A DNA stretch of 52,599 nt from Isosphaeraceae bacterium. Its GTDB lineage: Bacteria; Planctomycetota; Planctomycetia; Isosphaerales; Isosphaeraceae. The position numbers and the translations under genes were made by a program. Shown here piece after piece: positions 17,279 through 24,002 of the stretch. Numbering within the stretch: the first letter of the stretch is position 1; every line of letters starts with the position of its first letter. The notes beneath the pieces were generated by a model. The model had not been told where the DNA came from, searched no databases, and saw only the letters and a program-made list of their open reading frames with translations. The stretch lies in assembly GCA_031291845.1 (NCBI GenBank), contig JARLIH010000220.1, positions 1 through 52,599 on the forward strand, read 5' to 3'.

Positions 17279-17756
17279 CGCCGCCCAGGCACAGCAGCAG
17301 CCTAGTCTCATGACCGAAACCGTGGAACAGGTTGTGACAGGCCCTCAGGCGGCATTGGCACCCGGCCGCCCGAGCGTTGCCGGTTCAACCCTCCAGCTGG
17401 CGGACGTCACGGTGGACGGCAATTCCGTACATATCGCGGCCGCTGGGCATATCCGCGACTCACGGCAAAACATCAGATACGTGTGGGGTGTCAGAGTGCT
17501 CGCGCCGAATGATCGGGCGAAAGTGCTGTACGAAAAATTCTACAAAGATCAGATGTTCTCGATGCCCGAAGCGCAGGAAATGCCCGTGACGTTCGAAGAC
17601 GTGCTGCAGATTCCACTCCCACGGGGAAAATACTTTCTTGATGTCGCCGCGTATTATCTCCGCCCCGGACAGACCATGGCCTCATTGACCGACCCGGTCG
17701 CAAGCCAAGGGCCTCGTGCACCCGTCTGCCTCGTGGAAATCTCGTTGAACCCCTGA
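17241..17756 (+). CDS. Hypothetical protein, probable exported protein separated from its signal by a frameshift
   Basis: 171 residues from a GTG at 17241. There is no recognised family. From about residue 50 the chain looks like a compact beta-rich domain (STLQLADVTVDGNSVHIAAA, NIRYVWGVRVLAPNDRAKVL, KYFLDVAAYYLRPGQTMASL) ending VCLVEISLNP. The first 20 residues have no signal peptide, while an intact one is encoded in another frame just upstream (17177-17278). Either the gene is frameshifted or the GTG and a later ATG (17310) give a cytoplasmic form. An intrinsic terminator follows at 17844. Confidence 0.5.
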   Translation: MTSMLLSRARRVNAAQAQQQPSLMTETVEQVVTGPQAALAPGRPSVAGSTLQLADVTVDGNSVHIAAAGHIRDSRQNIRYVWGVRVLAPNDRAKVLYEKFYKDQMFSMPEAQEMPVTFEDVLQIPLPRGKYFLDVAAYYLRPGQTMASLTDPVASQGPRAPVCLVEISLNP

Positions 17757-17840
17757 GCTTGCGTAGCGCAGTTTTTGACACCGCTTCTGTGAAGCCTCAC
17801 TGCCCTGCCCGTCGACCGGCGATGTAGCGTGTGGCTGATC

Positions 17841-17869
17841 AATATAGGCCCGAAAGGGCCTATTTTCTT
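17841..17869 (+). terminator. Intrinsic terminator after the 17.2-kb gene
   Basis: Stem ATAGGCCC (17844-17851), GAAA tetraloop, GGGCCTAT (17856-17863), followed by TTTCTT. It lies 87 nt after the stop at 17756 and is a clear rho-independent terminator for the + strand. Confidence 0.85.
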
Positions 17870-17884
17870 GCGCCTATGATTGAG

Positions 17885-18085
17885 ACTTCTCGCTGATCTC
17901 CACCGCGACTCGCGGTTTCGGCTCAAACGGCTGAGCAGGGACGGTGTTGGGTGCCATGCCCACGTCTTCGTGGGCATGCGCCTCTCCACCGGCTCGGCCC
18001 GAGGCGCATGCCCACGAAGACGTGGGCATGGCACCCAGACGCCCCGCTTCGCCTGAGGGATAACCGGTGGAGATCAGCGAGGAGT
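17885..18085. repeat. Composite nested foldback repeat
   Basis: The outer arms (17889-17905 and 18065-18081, CTCGCTGATCTCCACCG and its complement) match exactly over 17 bp and extend a few bases further with one mismatch. The inner arms (17949-17984 and 18001-18036) are an exact 36-bp inverted repeat around a 16-bp loop. Each inner arm contains its own palindrome, TGCCCACG-TCTT-CGTGGGCA. No coding content. It has the architecture of a REP/foldback element. Confidence 0.85.
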
Positions 18086-18295
18086 GTCCTATGATTAGCG
18101 ACAATTACAATTCCCGCCCGTGTTGCCTCACTCGGAGAAACAGGGGCGGACGCTCGCTTCATCAGACGTTCGCCGCGCATCACGGACAGAGCCGAAATGA
18201 CCGGGGCGTCGGTCGTCGGAAAAGCGCACGTCAAGAGCTGCGCCGCCAACGCGGGCGTGTGGCGCGATAGTGTTGGTGCAGCGGTGTGCGTTTGC

Positions 18296-18466
18296 CGCCT
18301 GGAAATGAGCGCGTAAAACTGGTTCTTCCGCACTCTCGATGATGGCGGCTACATTCTGTGCAGAATGGCCCAGAATTCAGGTTATTCTGGGTAAGTCGGG
18401 CGAATTGGAGGCCAGTCGATCATCGAGAGTGCGGAAGAACCAGTTTTACGCGCTCATTTCCAGGCG
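18296..18466. repeat. Foldback with perfect 48-bp arms and a structured 75-bp loop
   Basis: Positions 18296-18343 and 18419-18466 are exact reverse complements. The loop contains two further palindromes, CATTCTG-TG-CAGAATG-like and CCCAGAAT-TCAGGTT-ATTCTGGG. Exact conservation of both arms suggests recent insertion or selection. It resembles a MITE or a long hairpin RNA; no reading frame crosses it sensibly. Confidence 0.85.
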
Positions 18467-18688
18467 TTGAGCGACTCGGTAATCGCACCGCAACAGCACC
18501 AGCGGCTTGTTCTCCGCGTTGCTACCCGTCCCCGGCAGCCTTCGGCGTGCAAGACCGAACGTCGCGGGAGTCTTTCAGATGACCGCGCTACGGTGCGAAA
18601 CGAGTCATGCACCCGCTCCGCGCGCTCGATAGGCTCTGACAAAACCCGTGGGCAAAACCGGCAATCTGGAGGACCGCCCCGGTCGGTT

Positions 18689-19069
18689 TCACGTTGCTGA
18701 GTGGATGCCGGTAAGTTGAGTGTCGCTCTGGATGTCGAATCGCCGCACGCGACCGCCGTCGAGGAGGAATGCATGTTTCACGGATTCATCAATGAGCGTT
18801 TGTCCTTCGAGGTTTTTGACAACCTGGTGCACGTCAACGACCAGGGAACCGTCGACGGCTCTGGCAATCGTCAGCGGCTCGACGTGAGGATCGATGACCG
18901 ACCATTGATGAGTCCAATAATCCCGGATCGCGTCCTTCCCGTGAATGTGGGTGCCTTCCATGCCGTTCGCCCACGACACGTCATCGGTGAGCAGGGCAAA
19001 GACGCCCTGCATGTCCCGGGCGTTAAAAGCATTGTAAAGCTGATGAATCACTTGCTCGTCGCGATCCAT
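18689..19069 (-). CDS. SnoaL-like / NTF2-fold protein
   Basis: 126 residues. The start DRDEQVIHQLYNAFNARDMQGVFALLTDDVSW and the later HIHGKDAIRDYW and VDVHQVVKNLEGQTLIDESV fit the SnoaL-like polyketide cyclase/NTF2 superfamily, a small alpha+beta cone used for binding or isomerising small organic molecules. It may be enzymatic (steroid isomerase or cyclase type) or a binding protein; catalytic residues cannot be assigned. It is divergently transcribed from the TetR gene at 19321, and the shared 251-bp intergenic region holds the tandem operator-like palindromes, so it is probably under the same control. Composition is closer to the TetR/monooxygenase genes than to the GC-rich core. Confidence 0.8.
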   Translation of the reverse strand: MDRDEQVIHQLYNAFNARDMQGVFALLTDDVSWANGMEGTHIHGKDAIRDYWTHQWSVIDPHVEPLTIARAVDGSLVVDVHQVVKNLEGQTLIDESVKHAFLLDGGRVRRFDIQSDTQLTGIHSAT

Positions 19070-19273
19070 TTGGTGGGCCTCCGTTCGCTGTTTAGTCAGC
19101 GTACCGCTCCCACTCTATGGCCGAGGTCAACCGGGAAAATGGCTGGATTACCGGAATAACTTCGTAAGCGCTGAACATTACGCCGTTTATGGGACACGAC
19201 CAGAAAGCCCAGACATTACCCAGAAGGCCCTTCACTTTTCCCTGCTTGCCCAGAAGTTTTGCCAGAGCTTCTA

Positions 19274-19304
19274 ACGAACATTGTTCTTGACGAACACTGT
19301 TCGT
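19274..19304. promoter_or_regulatory. Tandem TetR-type operator palindromes
   Basis: Two adjacent 15-bp palindromes: 19274-19288 (ACGAACA-T-TGTTCTT, one mismatch) and 19290-19304 (ACGAACA-C-TGTTCGT, perfect). They are 16 bp apart centre to centre and lie directly upstream of the TetR gene, overlapping its predicted promoter. This is the usual arrangement for autorepression and for control of a divergent gene. Confidence 0.75.
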
Positions 19305-19314
19305 TGTGTATTCT
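19287..19314 (+). promoter_or_regulatory. Sigma70-type promoter for tetR, predicted leaderless transcript
   Basis: The -35 TTGACG (19287-19292) and -10 TATTCT (19309-19314) are separated by 16 bp. The ATG at 19321 lies 7 nt after the -10, where transcription would start, and there is no Shine-Dalgarno sequence. The mRNA is therefore predicted to be leaderless. Confidence 0.6.
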
Positions 19315-19320
19315 GTTGGC

Positions 19321-20010
19321 ATGAGCGACAAAACCCCTCGCGAAATCATCAGTCGCCGAAACCGTCCGGCCAAGGCGGCCTTGAGTCGGGACATTATTGT
19401 CTCGACGGCACTCGGGATTCTTCAGAAGGACGGGCTGTCCGGCTTGAGCCTTCGGCGGGTCGCAACCGCATTGGATACCGGCGCGGCATCGCTTTATGTC
19501 TATCTGGCGAACCTTGACGAACTCTACTCACTGATGCTCGACCGGGCACTGGCGTCGGTGATGTTGCCCGAAGCGGGCAACCGACCCTGGCGCGACCGGC
19601 TGAAGAAGTACCTCGTATCGTATCTTCACGTCCTCTACGAGCGGCAGGGCTTGGCGCAGCTCGCCATGTCCACGATTGCAACAGGCCCCAATTCCTTGCG
19701 GATGTGGGAAGTGCTTCTCGGCCTTCTCAAAGAGGGCGGCGTCGATGACGCAAGACTGGTTTGGGGGGTCGACATGCTCCTCCTGTACGTCACGGCCATA
19801 GCGGCGGAACAGAGTAATTGGCGTGCGACGGGTCAAGACTTTGGACGCGTGGGGAGCGCTTTGGCCACCCTGTCCGCCGAGCAATTCCCCCTTGTGTACG
19901 CTCTTTTTCAGGGGGGACGATTTTCCGGTATTGGCGACGGTGATGCCCGCACTCAGTGGGCTCTCGATGTCATCATTGATGGCATCAAGGCCAATCACAA
20001 TTCCTTTTGA
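19321..20010 (+). CDS. TetR/AcrR-family transcriptional regulator
   Basis: 229 residues. The N-terminal HTH is clear: LSRDIIVSTALGILQKDGLS then GLSLRRVATALDTGAASLYVYLANLDELYSLML, the standard TetR three-helix DNA-binding domain (about residues 20-65). The C-terminal ligand-binding domain is of the TetR_C type with hydrophobic helices (VWGVDMLLLYVTAIAAEQSN). The ATG at 19321 is chosen over an upstream in-frame GTG at 19306 because it coincides with the predicted transcription start and the earlier codons overlap the operator. It probably represses itself, the divergent SnoaL-like gene and the downstream monooxygenase, with an aromatic or polycyclic ligand relieving repression (inference). Confidence 0.9.
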   Translation: MSDKTPREIISRRNRPAKAALSRDIIVSTALGILQKDGLSGLSLRRVATALDTGAASLYVYLANLDELYSLMLDRALASVMLPEAGNRPWRDRLKKYLVSYLHVLYERQGLAQLAMSTIATGPNSLRMWEVLLGLLKEGGVDDARLVWGVDMLLLYVTAIAAEQSNWRATGQDFGRVGSALATLSAEQFPLVYALFQGGRFSGIGDGDARTQWALDVIIDGIKANHNSF

Positions 20011-20037
20011 TCTCGACAAGTCACGAACACCACTGCC

Positions 20038-20067
20038 GACCACGAATAATTCCGGCGGAAATCACAT
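20038..20067 (+). repeat. Intergenic leader repeat, copy 1 (tetR-monooxygenase gap)
   Basis: CCACGAATAATTCCGGCGG followed by AAATCACAT. A close copy lies after the monooxygenase gene at 21262-21295. Both sit just after a stop codon and before the next gene. Confidence 0.55.
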
Positions 20068-20101
20068 GGTAAAAACTGCACGCAACCACGAAGGAATCGG
20101 G

Positions 20102-21235
20102 ATGAATACTCCAGTCACGATCATCGGTGCCGGGCTCGGCGGTCTGACTCTTGCCCGCGTCCTCCACTTGCATGGCATTGCTGCGACGATCTACGAAGCG
20201 GAAGCCTCGGCGAACGCGCGAGCGCAGGGGGGCATGCTCGATATCCACGATTACAACGGGCAGCTCGCACTCAAGGCAGCGGGACTCTTCGAGAAGTTTC
20301 TCGAGATCATCCACGTTGGGGGGCAGGCATCGCGGGTACTCGACAAGGAAGGCAACGTCCTGTTTGAACAGCCCGACGATGGCACGGGCGGTCGACCTGA
20401 GGTACCCCGAGGAGAGCTTCGCCGGATTCTGCTTGACTCGCTTCCTGCCGGCACTGTCCGCTGGGGATACAAACTCACCGCGGTGTCTCCGCTCGGCGGC
20501 GGGCGGCACGCGTTGACCTTTGCTGACGGCTCAACGGTGACTACCGACCTCCTCGTGGGTGCGGACGGCGCCTGGTCTAGAGTCCGCCCCCTTCTTTTAG
20601 AGGCAAAACCGACATATGTAGGCATGACATCTATCGAAACGTTCCTGTTCGATGCCGACGCTCGTCACAAGGCAAGTGCGGAAGCGGTTGGCGGTGGTGC
20701 GCTCTATGCGTTGACGCCGGGAAAGGGCATTCTCGCGCACCGCGAGCCCAACGGCGTGCTGCACACGTACGTGACGCTGAGGAAGCCGAAGGAGTGGATT
20801 GACAGCATCGACTTCTCCAGCCCGGTGACTGCTCTGGCCTGCGTGGCCAAGGAATTCGAAGGCTGGGCTCCGGAGCTGACGGCGCTCATCACCGACGGCG
20901 AGACGGCACCCGTGCCTCGCCCTCTTCATGCGCTCCCGCCTGAGCACCGATGGGATCGCGTACCTGGAGTGACACTGCTCGGCGATGCAGCCCACCTGAA
21001 TCCGCCGGACGGAGAAGGCGCCAATCTCGCGATGTACGACGGGGCGGAGCTCGGGAAGGCCATCGCCGCCAATCCCGGTGACGTTGAAGCCGCGCTCAGC
21101 GCGTATGAAAGGGACCTCTTTCCCCGCAACGCGTCAGCCGCCGCGGAGGCGCAACAGACCTTTAGGGCGTGCTTTGGCGACGACACGCCTCACAGCCTGC
21201 TTGATTTTTTTACCCATAACCAACCCGTCAAGTGA
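20102..21235 (+). CDS. Tet(X)-like FAD-dependent monooxygenase
   Basis: 377 residues, class A flavoprotein monooxygenase. TIIGAGLGGLTLARVL is the GxGxxG FAD site at the N-terminus. ARAQGGMLDIHDYNGQLAL and EVPRGELRRILLDSLP align well with Tet(X) tetracycline-inactivating enzymes, as does GDAAHLNPPDGEGANLAM, the GD motif that contacts FAD ribityl and phosphate. It uses NADPH and O2 to hydroxylate a small, probably polycyclic, substrate. Whether tetracyclines are substrates cannot be judged. The ATG at 20102 has AAGGA about 8 nt upstream; the frame is open further upstream, but that part overlaps tetR. Its place directly after tetR suggests induction by its own substrate. Confidence 0.85.
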   Translation: MNTPVTIIGAGLGGLTLARVLHLHGIAATIYEAEASANARAQGGMLDIHDYNGQLALKAAGLFEKFLEIIHVGGQASRVLDKEGNVLFEQPDDGTGGRPEVPRGELRRILLDSLPAGTVRWGYKLTAVSPLGGGRHALTFADGSTVTTDLLVGADGAWSRVRPLLLEAKPTYVGMTSIETFLFDADARHKASAEAVGGGALYALTPGKGILAHREPNGVLHTYVTLRKPKEWIDSIDFSSPVTALACVAKEFEGWAPELTALITDGETAPVPRPLHALPPEHRWDRVPGVTLLGDAAHLNPPDGEGANLAMYDGAELGKAIAANPGDVEAALSAYERDLFPRNASAAAEAQQTFRACFGDDTPHSLLDFFTHNQPVK

Positions 21236-21576
21236 TCGCCCTTCACGCCAGCAAACTGCTGGCCACGAATAACTCCCGGAGAAATCGCATCACATACCCA
21301 GCACCGACTGCAAGCGCCGGCTTTGATCTCGCCTATCGCTTACCCTTCGCGTTCTGGGGTGACTCTCGCATTCCCAACGAGATCAAAGCACTGATTCAGT
21401 TGGGAACGCCCAGGAGCATTCTGGAACTGGGATGCGGAGCGGGGACGTTCTCTCGCTATGTGGCACAACAGGGCCTGCTCGCGACCGGAGTGGACTTTTC
21501 GCCCGCCGCGATCGCCAAAGCACGGGAACGTTTCGCTCAGGAGAAAGTCCGGGCCCAGTTTCTGAGGGAAGGATGA
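21232..21576 (+). pseudogene. Truncated class I SAM-dependent methyltransferase
   Basis: 114 residues. ILELGCGAGTFSRYVAQQG is the SAM-binding motif I, and GVDFSPAAIAKARERF is the acidic post-I strand with the ribose-binding Asp. Beyond that the protein stops at QFLREG, while family members have about 200-250 residues, so the substrate-binding part is missing. The truncation falls at the edge of the hairpin element at 21578. A GTG at 21232 overlaps the monooxygenase stop (GTGA). A GGAG tract at 21278 is followed by ATC where a start codon would be expected, so the original start may also be mutated. Probably a dead third member of the SnoaL-TetR-monooxygenase group. Confidence 0.7.
21262..21295 (+). 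repeat. Intergenic leader repeat, copy 2
   Basis: CCACGAATAACTCCCGGAG followed by AAATCGCATCACAT aligns with copy 1 at 20038-20067. In this copy the sequence lies inside the predicted N-terminus of the truncated methyltransferase. Confidence 0.55.
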
Positions 21577-21577
21577 G

Positions 21578-21668
21578 GGAAAGGACACGCAATGCGTACC
21601 GGGGCCTGATACGCATTGCGTGTCCTTTCCTTCCCTAATCGATGAGGGTCCCGTGCCGCGTGGCACGG
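21578..21668. repeat. Hairpin element at the methyltransferase break point
   Basis: A perfect 21-bp stem (21578-21598 with 21610-21630, loop 11 nt) contains GGACACGCAATGCGTA. It is followed by a second hairpin, CCGTGCC-GCGT-GGCACGG (21651-21668). It begins two bases after the last codon of the truncated gene. There is no T-tract, so it is REP-like rather than a simple terminator. Confidence 0.8.
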
Positions 21669-21760
21669 AATGGAAATGGGGCAGATCATGCCGGACGTGC
21701 AGTGACACCTTTCCCTGATCGGGGAGACGCGGTGCCATGGTTCCAAACCAGGAAAAACCC

Positions 21761-23362
21761 ATGAACGGCGCTCAATCGTTATTCAAGTCGCTGGTGGACG
21801 CGGGGATCACGACGTGCTTCGCGAACCCCGGTACGTCCGAGATGCAGTTGGTCTACGAGATCGGCATAACCGACGCGGTGCGTCCCGTCCTGTGCTTGCA
21901 GGAGGACGTCGTCACCGGCGCCGCCGACGGCTACGGCCGCATGAAGGGCGCGCCGGCCTTCACCCTGCTGCACGTGGCTTGCGGCTTCGCCAACGGCATC
22001 GCCATGGTGCACAACGCCGCCCGGGCCAATACTCCGGTCGTCAACGTCGTCGGCACGAACGCCTCCTACCACCAGGCTAACTACCCGGAGCACGAGCTGG
22101 TCAACGGTCGCGTGTCGGACCTCGCCCGCGCGGTGTCGCACTGGTGCGGCGAAGCGCGGAGTGCGTCTCACCTCGGCGAGCTCGGCGCGGCAGCGGCGGC
22201 CCTGGCGAAAACGGGTAAGGTTTGTACCATCGTGGCGCCGACCAACTGTCATTGGGACGAGGCCAACCCACCGCCGACGCCTCCCTCGTCGTCCGGGCGG
22301 CCACAGGTGGCTCCCGAGGCGATCGCACGCGCCGCCGGAATGCTATCAAACGGCAAGAAGACAGGCCTGGTGCTGGGCAACCTGGCCCTCCAGGGAGAGG
22401 CGCTGGAGTGCGCCGGGCGCGTCGCCGCCAGGACCGGCGCGGTCCTCCTGGCCGAGACGTTCCCTTCGCGCTACCTCGCGCGCGGCGAGGGTCGCCCGCC
22501 CGTGGACCCGATCCCCTATGAATTCGAGATCGGCGTCAAGTTCCTGGAGCCGTTCGAGCAACTGGTGTTCGTCGGCTCCGGCTTGCCGGTCGCGACCTTC
22601 GCCTACAAAAACAAGCCGACCCTCAAGAGCCCGCCGGGGTGCGATTTGTTCGCGATGGCCTCGGCGGACGAGGACCTGGAGACAGCGCTCCGAGCGCTCG
22701 CGGAGGCGAGCGGAGCGACCGGCACGCCGGCTCTTCAGCCTCGCACGCCGGCATCGCCCCCTTCCGGGGAACTCACGGCGGCGGCGATCGGGCAGACGCT
22801 CTGCTCGCTGTTGCCTGAGAACGCGATCCTCGTCGACGAGGCGGCCACGAACGGCCCGCCCATCTACGCGGCGACCAAGGGGGCCCGCGCGCACGACTAT
22901 CTCAACCCCGTCACCGGCGGAGCGATCGGCGGCGGTCCTCCCATGGCCCTTGGCGCGGCGATCGCCTGTCCCGACCGGAAGGTCGTTCTCCTTCAGGCAG
23001 ACGGAAGCGGGATGTATACCGTCCAGGCGCTCTGGTCGATGGCGCGAGAAAAAGCCGACGTGATCATCATCGTCCTCAAGAACGATGCCTACGCCATCCT
23101 CGGCCTCGAATTGGCGCGTGTTCGCGAGCGCGAAACGAACGCGAAGATGAAGTCGATGCTGGATCTCGGCAAGCCGACGCTCGGCTGGGTCGAGATCGCG
23201 ACGGGTCTCGGCGTGCCCGCAACCCGCGTGGGAACGGCCGAGGAGTTCCACCAGCGGTTCGAGGCCGCGCTCGGCGCGAAGGGACCACAGCTCATCGAGT
23301 GTCAGGTCAGCACTCCGAAAGAGTGGTTCGCACTCGAAGAGCATGTCCACCGGACACGTTGA
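21761..23362 (+). CDS. Thiamine diphosphate-dependent enzyme, acetolactate synthase large-subunit-like
   Basis: 533 residues with the three-domain ThDP fold. The PYR domain has CFANPGTSEMQLVYEI and the activating Glu in LCLQEDVVTGAADGYGRMKG. The central domain (about 190-330) is of the DHAP-synthase type. The PP domain has ADGSGMYTVQALWSMAREKA then VIIIVLKND, the GDG-x(n)-N Mg-ThDP motif, with ADG in place of GDG. Databases usually call such proteins acetolactate synthase large subunit, but no regulatory subunit or ilv gene is adjacent, so it may instead be a benzoylformate- or sulfopyruvate-type decarboxylase. The ATG at 21761 (MNGAQSLFKSL) is favoured over an upstream ATG at 21737. Confidence 0.82.
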   Translation: MNGAQSLFKSLVDAGITTCFANPGTSEMQLVYEIGITDAVRPVLCLQEDVVTGAADGYGRMKGAPAFTLLHVACGFANGIAMVHNAARANTPVVNVVGTNASYHQANYPEHELVNGRVSDLARAVSHWCGEARSASHLGELGAAAAALAKTGKVCTIVAPTNCHWDEANPPPTPPSSSGRPQVAPEAIARAAGMLSNGKKTGLVLGNLALQGEALECAGRVAARTGAVLLAETFPSRYLARGEGRPPVDPIPYEFEIGVKFLEPFEQLVFVGSGLPVATFAYKNKPTLKSPPGCDLFAMASADEDLETALRALAEASGATGTPALQPRTPASPPSGELTAAAIGQTLCSLLPENAILVDEAATNGPPIYAATKGARAHDYLNPVTGGAIGGGPPMALGAAIACPDRKVVLLQADGSGMYTVQALWSMAREKADVIIIVLKNDAYAILGLELARVRERETNAKMKSMLDLGKPTLGWVEIATGLGVPATRVGTAEEFHQRFEAALGAKGPQLIECQVSTPKEWFALEEHVHRTR

Positions 23363-24002
23363 ATCCTGACGCCTGTGTCAAGAGTCTGCCTTTACATCCC
23401 GGGTTTCACCGTGCTGCGAGCAACGAACTCAGGCTGAACGCGATTGGGCCTCCTCATGCGGCGGCGATGGGTGGGAAGGCGTTTAACGGGTCGAGAATGC
23501 AGACGCGCTGCACAGAAGTGCTGCGCGGCCGGGTGAGGGGGGCGCGCCGCGAGCGACGTCCTCCTCGGGGCACCCCTCACCCAGCCGCTGGTGCGGCCGA
23601 CCTCTCCCGCAAGGAGAGAGGTGGGGGAGCGCCCGAGGCGCAACAAAAACCCGTTCGCCGACGCGGCTCAAGAGCCGCTGCAACCTCAACTTTTCAACGG
23701 CCCAAGCGCAGCCTCTCCCGGCCCTCGGGAGGGTCAACCCGTACGAGACGGCGAGCTGGGACGCTGGCTTTCATGCCGGCCTCAAGGATCTTCGGCACGG
23801 ATCGGTTCCCGCGCCGGGGCGCGAACCCTACCCGAGATCACCACGTCCGGCAAGATTTGATTGACGACGTTGGGGCGGGCCCGTCGCCCGGGATGTCGCT
23901 CCAATTTCCGTCATCGGTTCGCCGTCGGCTCGCGAATTGCGGTAAACCGAGTTCCCTGTGCAGGATCGCACCGAGTCGGAATTCCAGCCCCGGAGAAGGT
24001 GA
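23363..24002. other. Gene-free stretch with repeats and a gene relic
   Basis: 640 bp without an intact gene. It contains a short hairpin ACCTCTC/GAGAGGT (23600-23622), a hairpin GCGGCTC-AA-GAGCCGC (23663-23678), and a minus-strand relic of the glycosyltransferase 5' end (23694-23774). A good ribosome-binding site for recQ (GGAGAAGGTGA) closes the stretch. Confidence 0.65.
23694..23774 (-). pseudogene. Relic of the GT4 glycosyltransferase 5' end
   Basis: From the ATG at 23774 the minus strand reads MKASVPARRLVRVDPPEG and then 8 residues to a TGA. The glycosyltransferase at 14891 begins MEARVPSRRTVRVDPPGG. Nucleotide identity covers most of the first 20 codons and extends 5' through GAGGCCGGC before the ATG. 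Nothing glycosyltransferase-like follows, so this is a fragment left by duplication or recombination. Confidence 0.65.

Larger units (their letters stand above)
17757..18688. other. Gene-free stretch with terminator and two large foldbacks
   Basis: This stretch holds an intrinsic terminator (17841-17869), a composite foldback (17885-18085) and a second foldback with 48-bp arms (18296-18466). Outside these, 18086-18295 and 18467-18688 show no plausible coding frame on either strand. Confidence 0.65.

Noticed and set aside
20102..21235. Calling the monooxygenase a tetracycline-resistance gene
   Set aside because: Similarity to Tet(X) is clear, but class A flavin monooxygenases of this type have many substrates, and residues that define tetracycline binding cannot be judged by eye.
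15498..21668. Defined integrative element with att sites
   Set aside because: No flanking direct repeats or tRNA gene were found, and the recombinase is truncated, so borders cannot be drawn.
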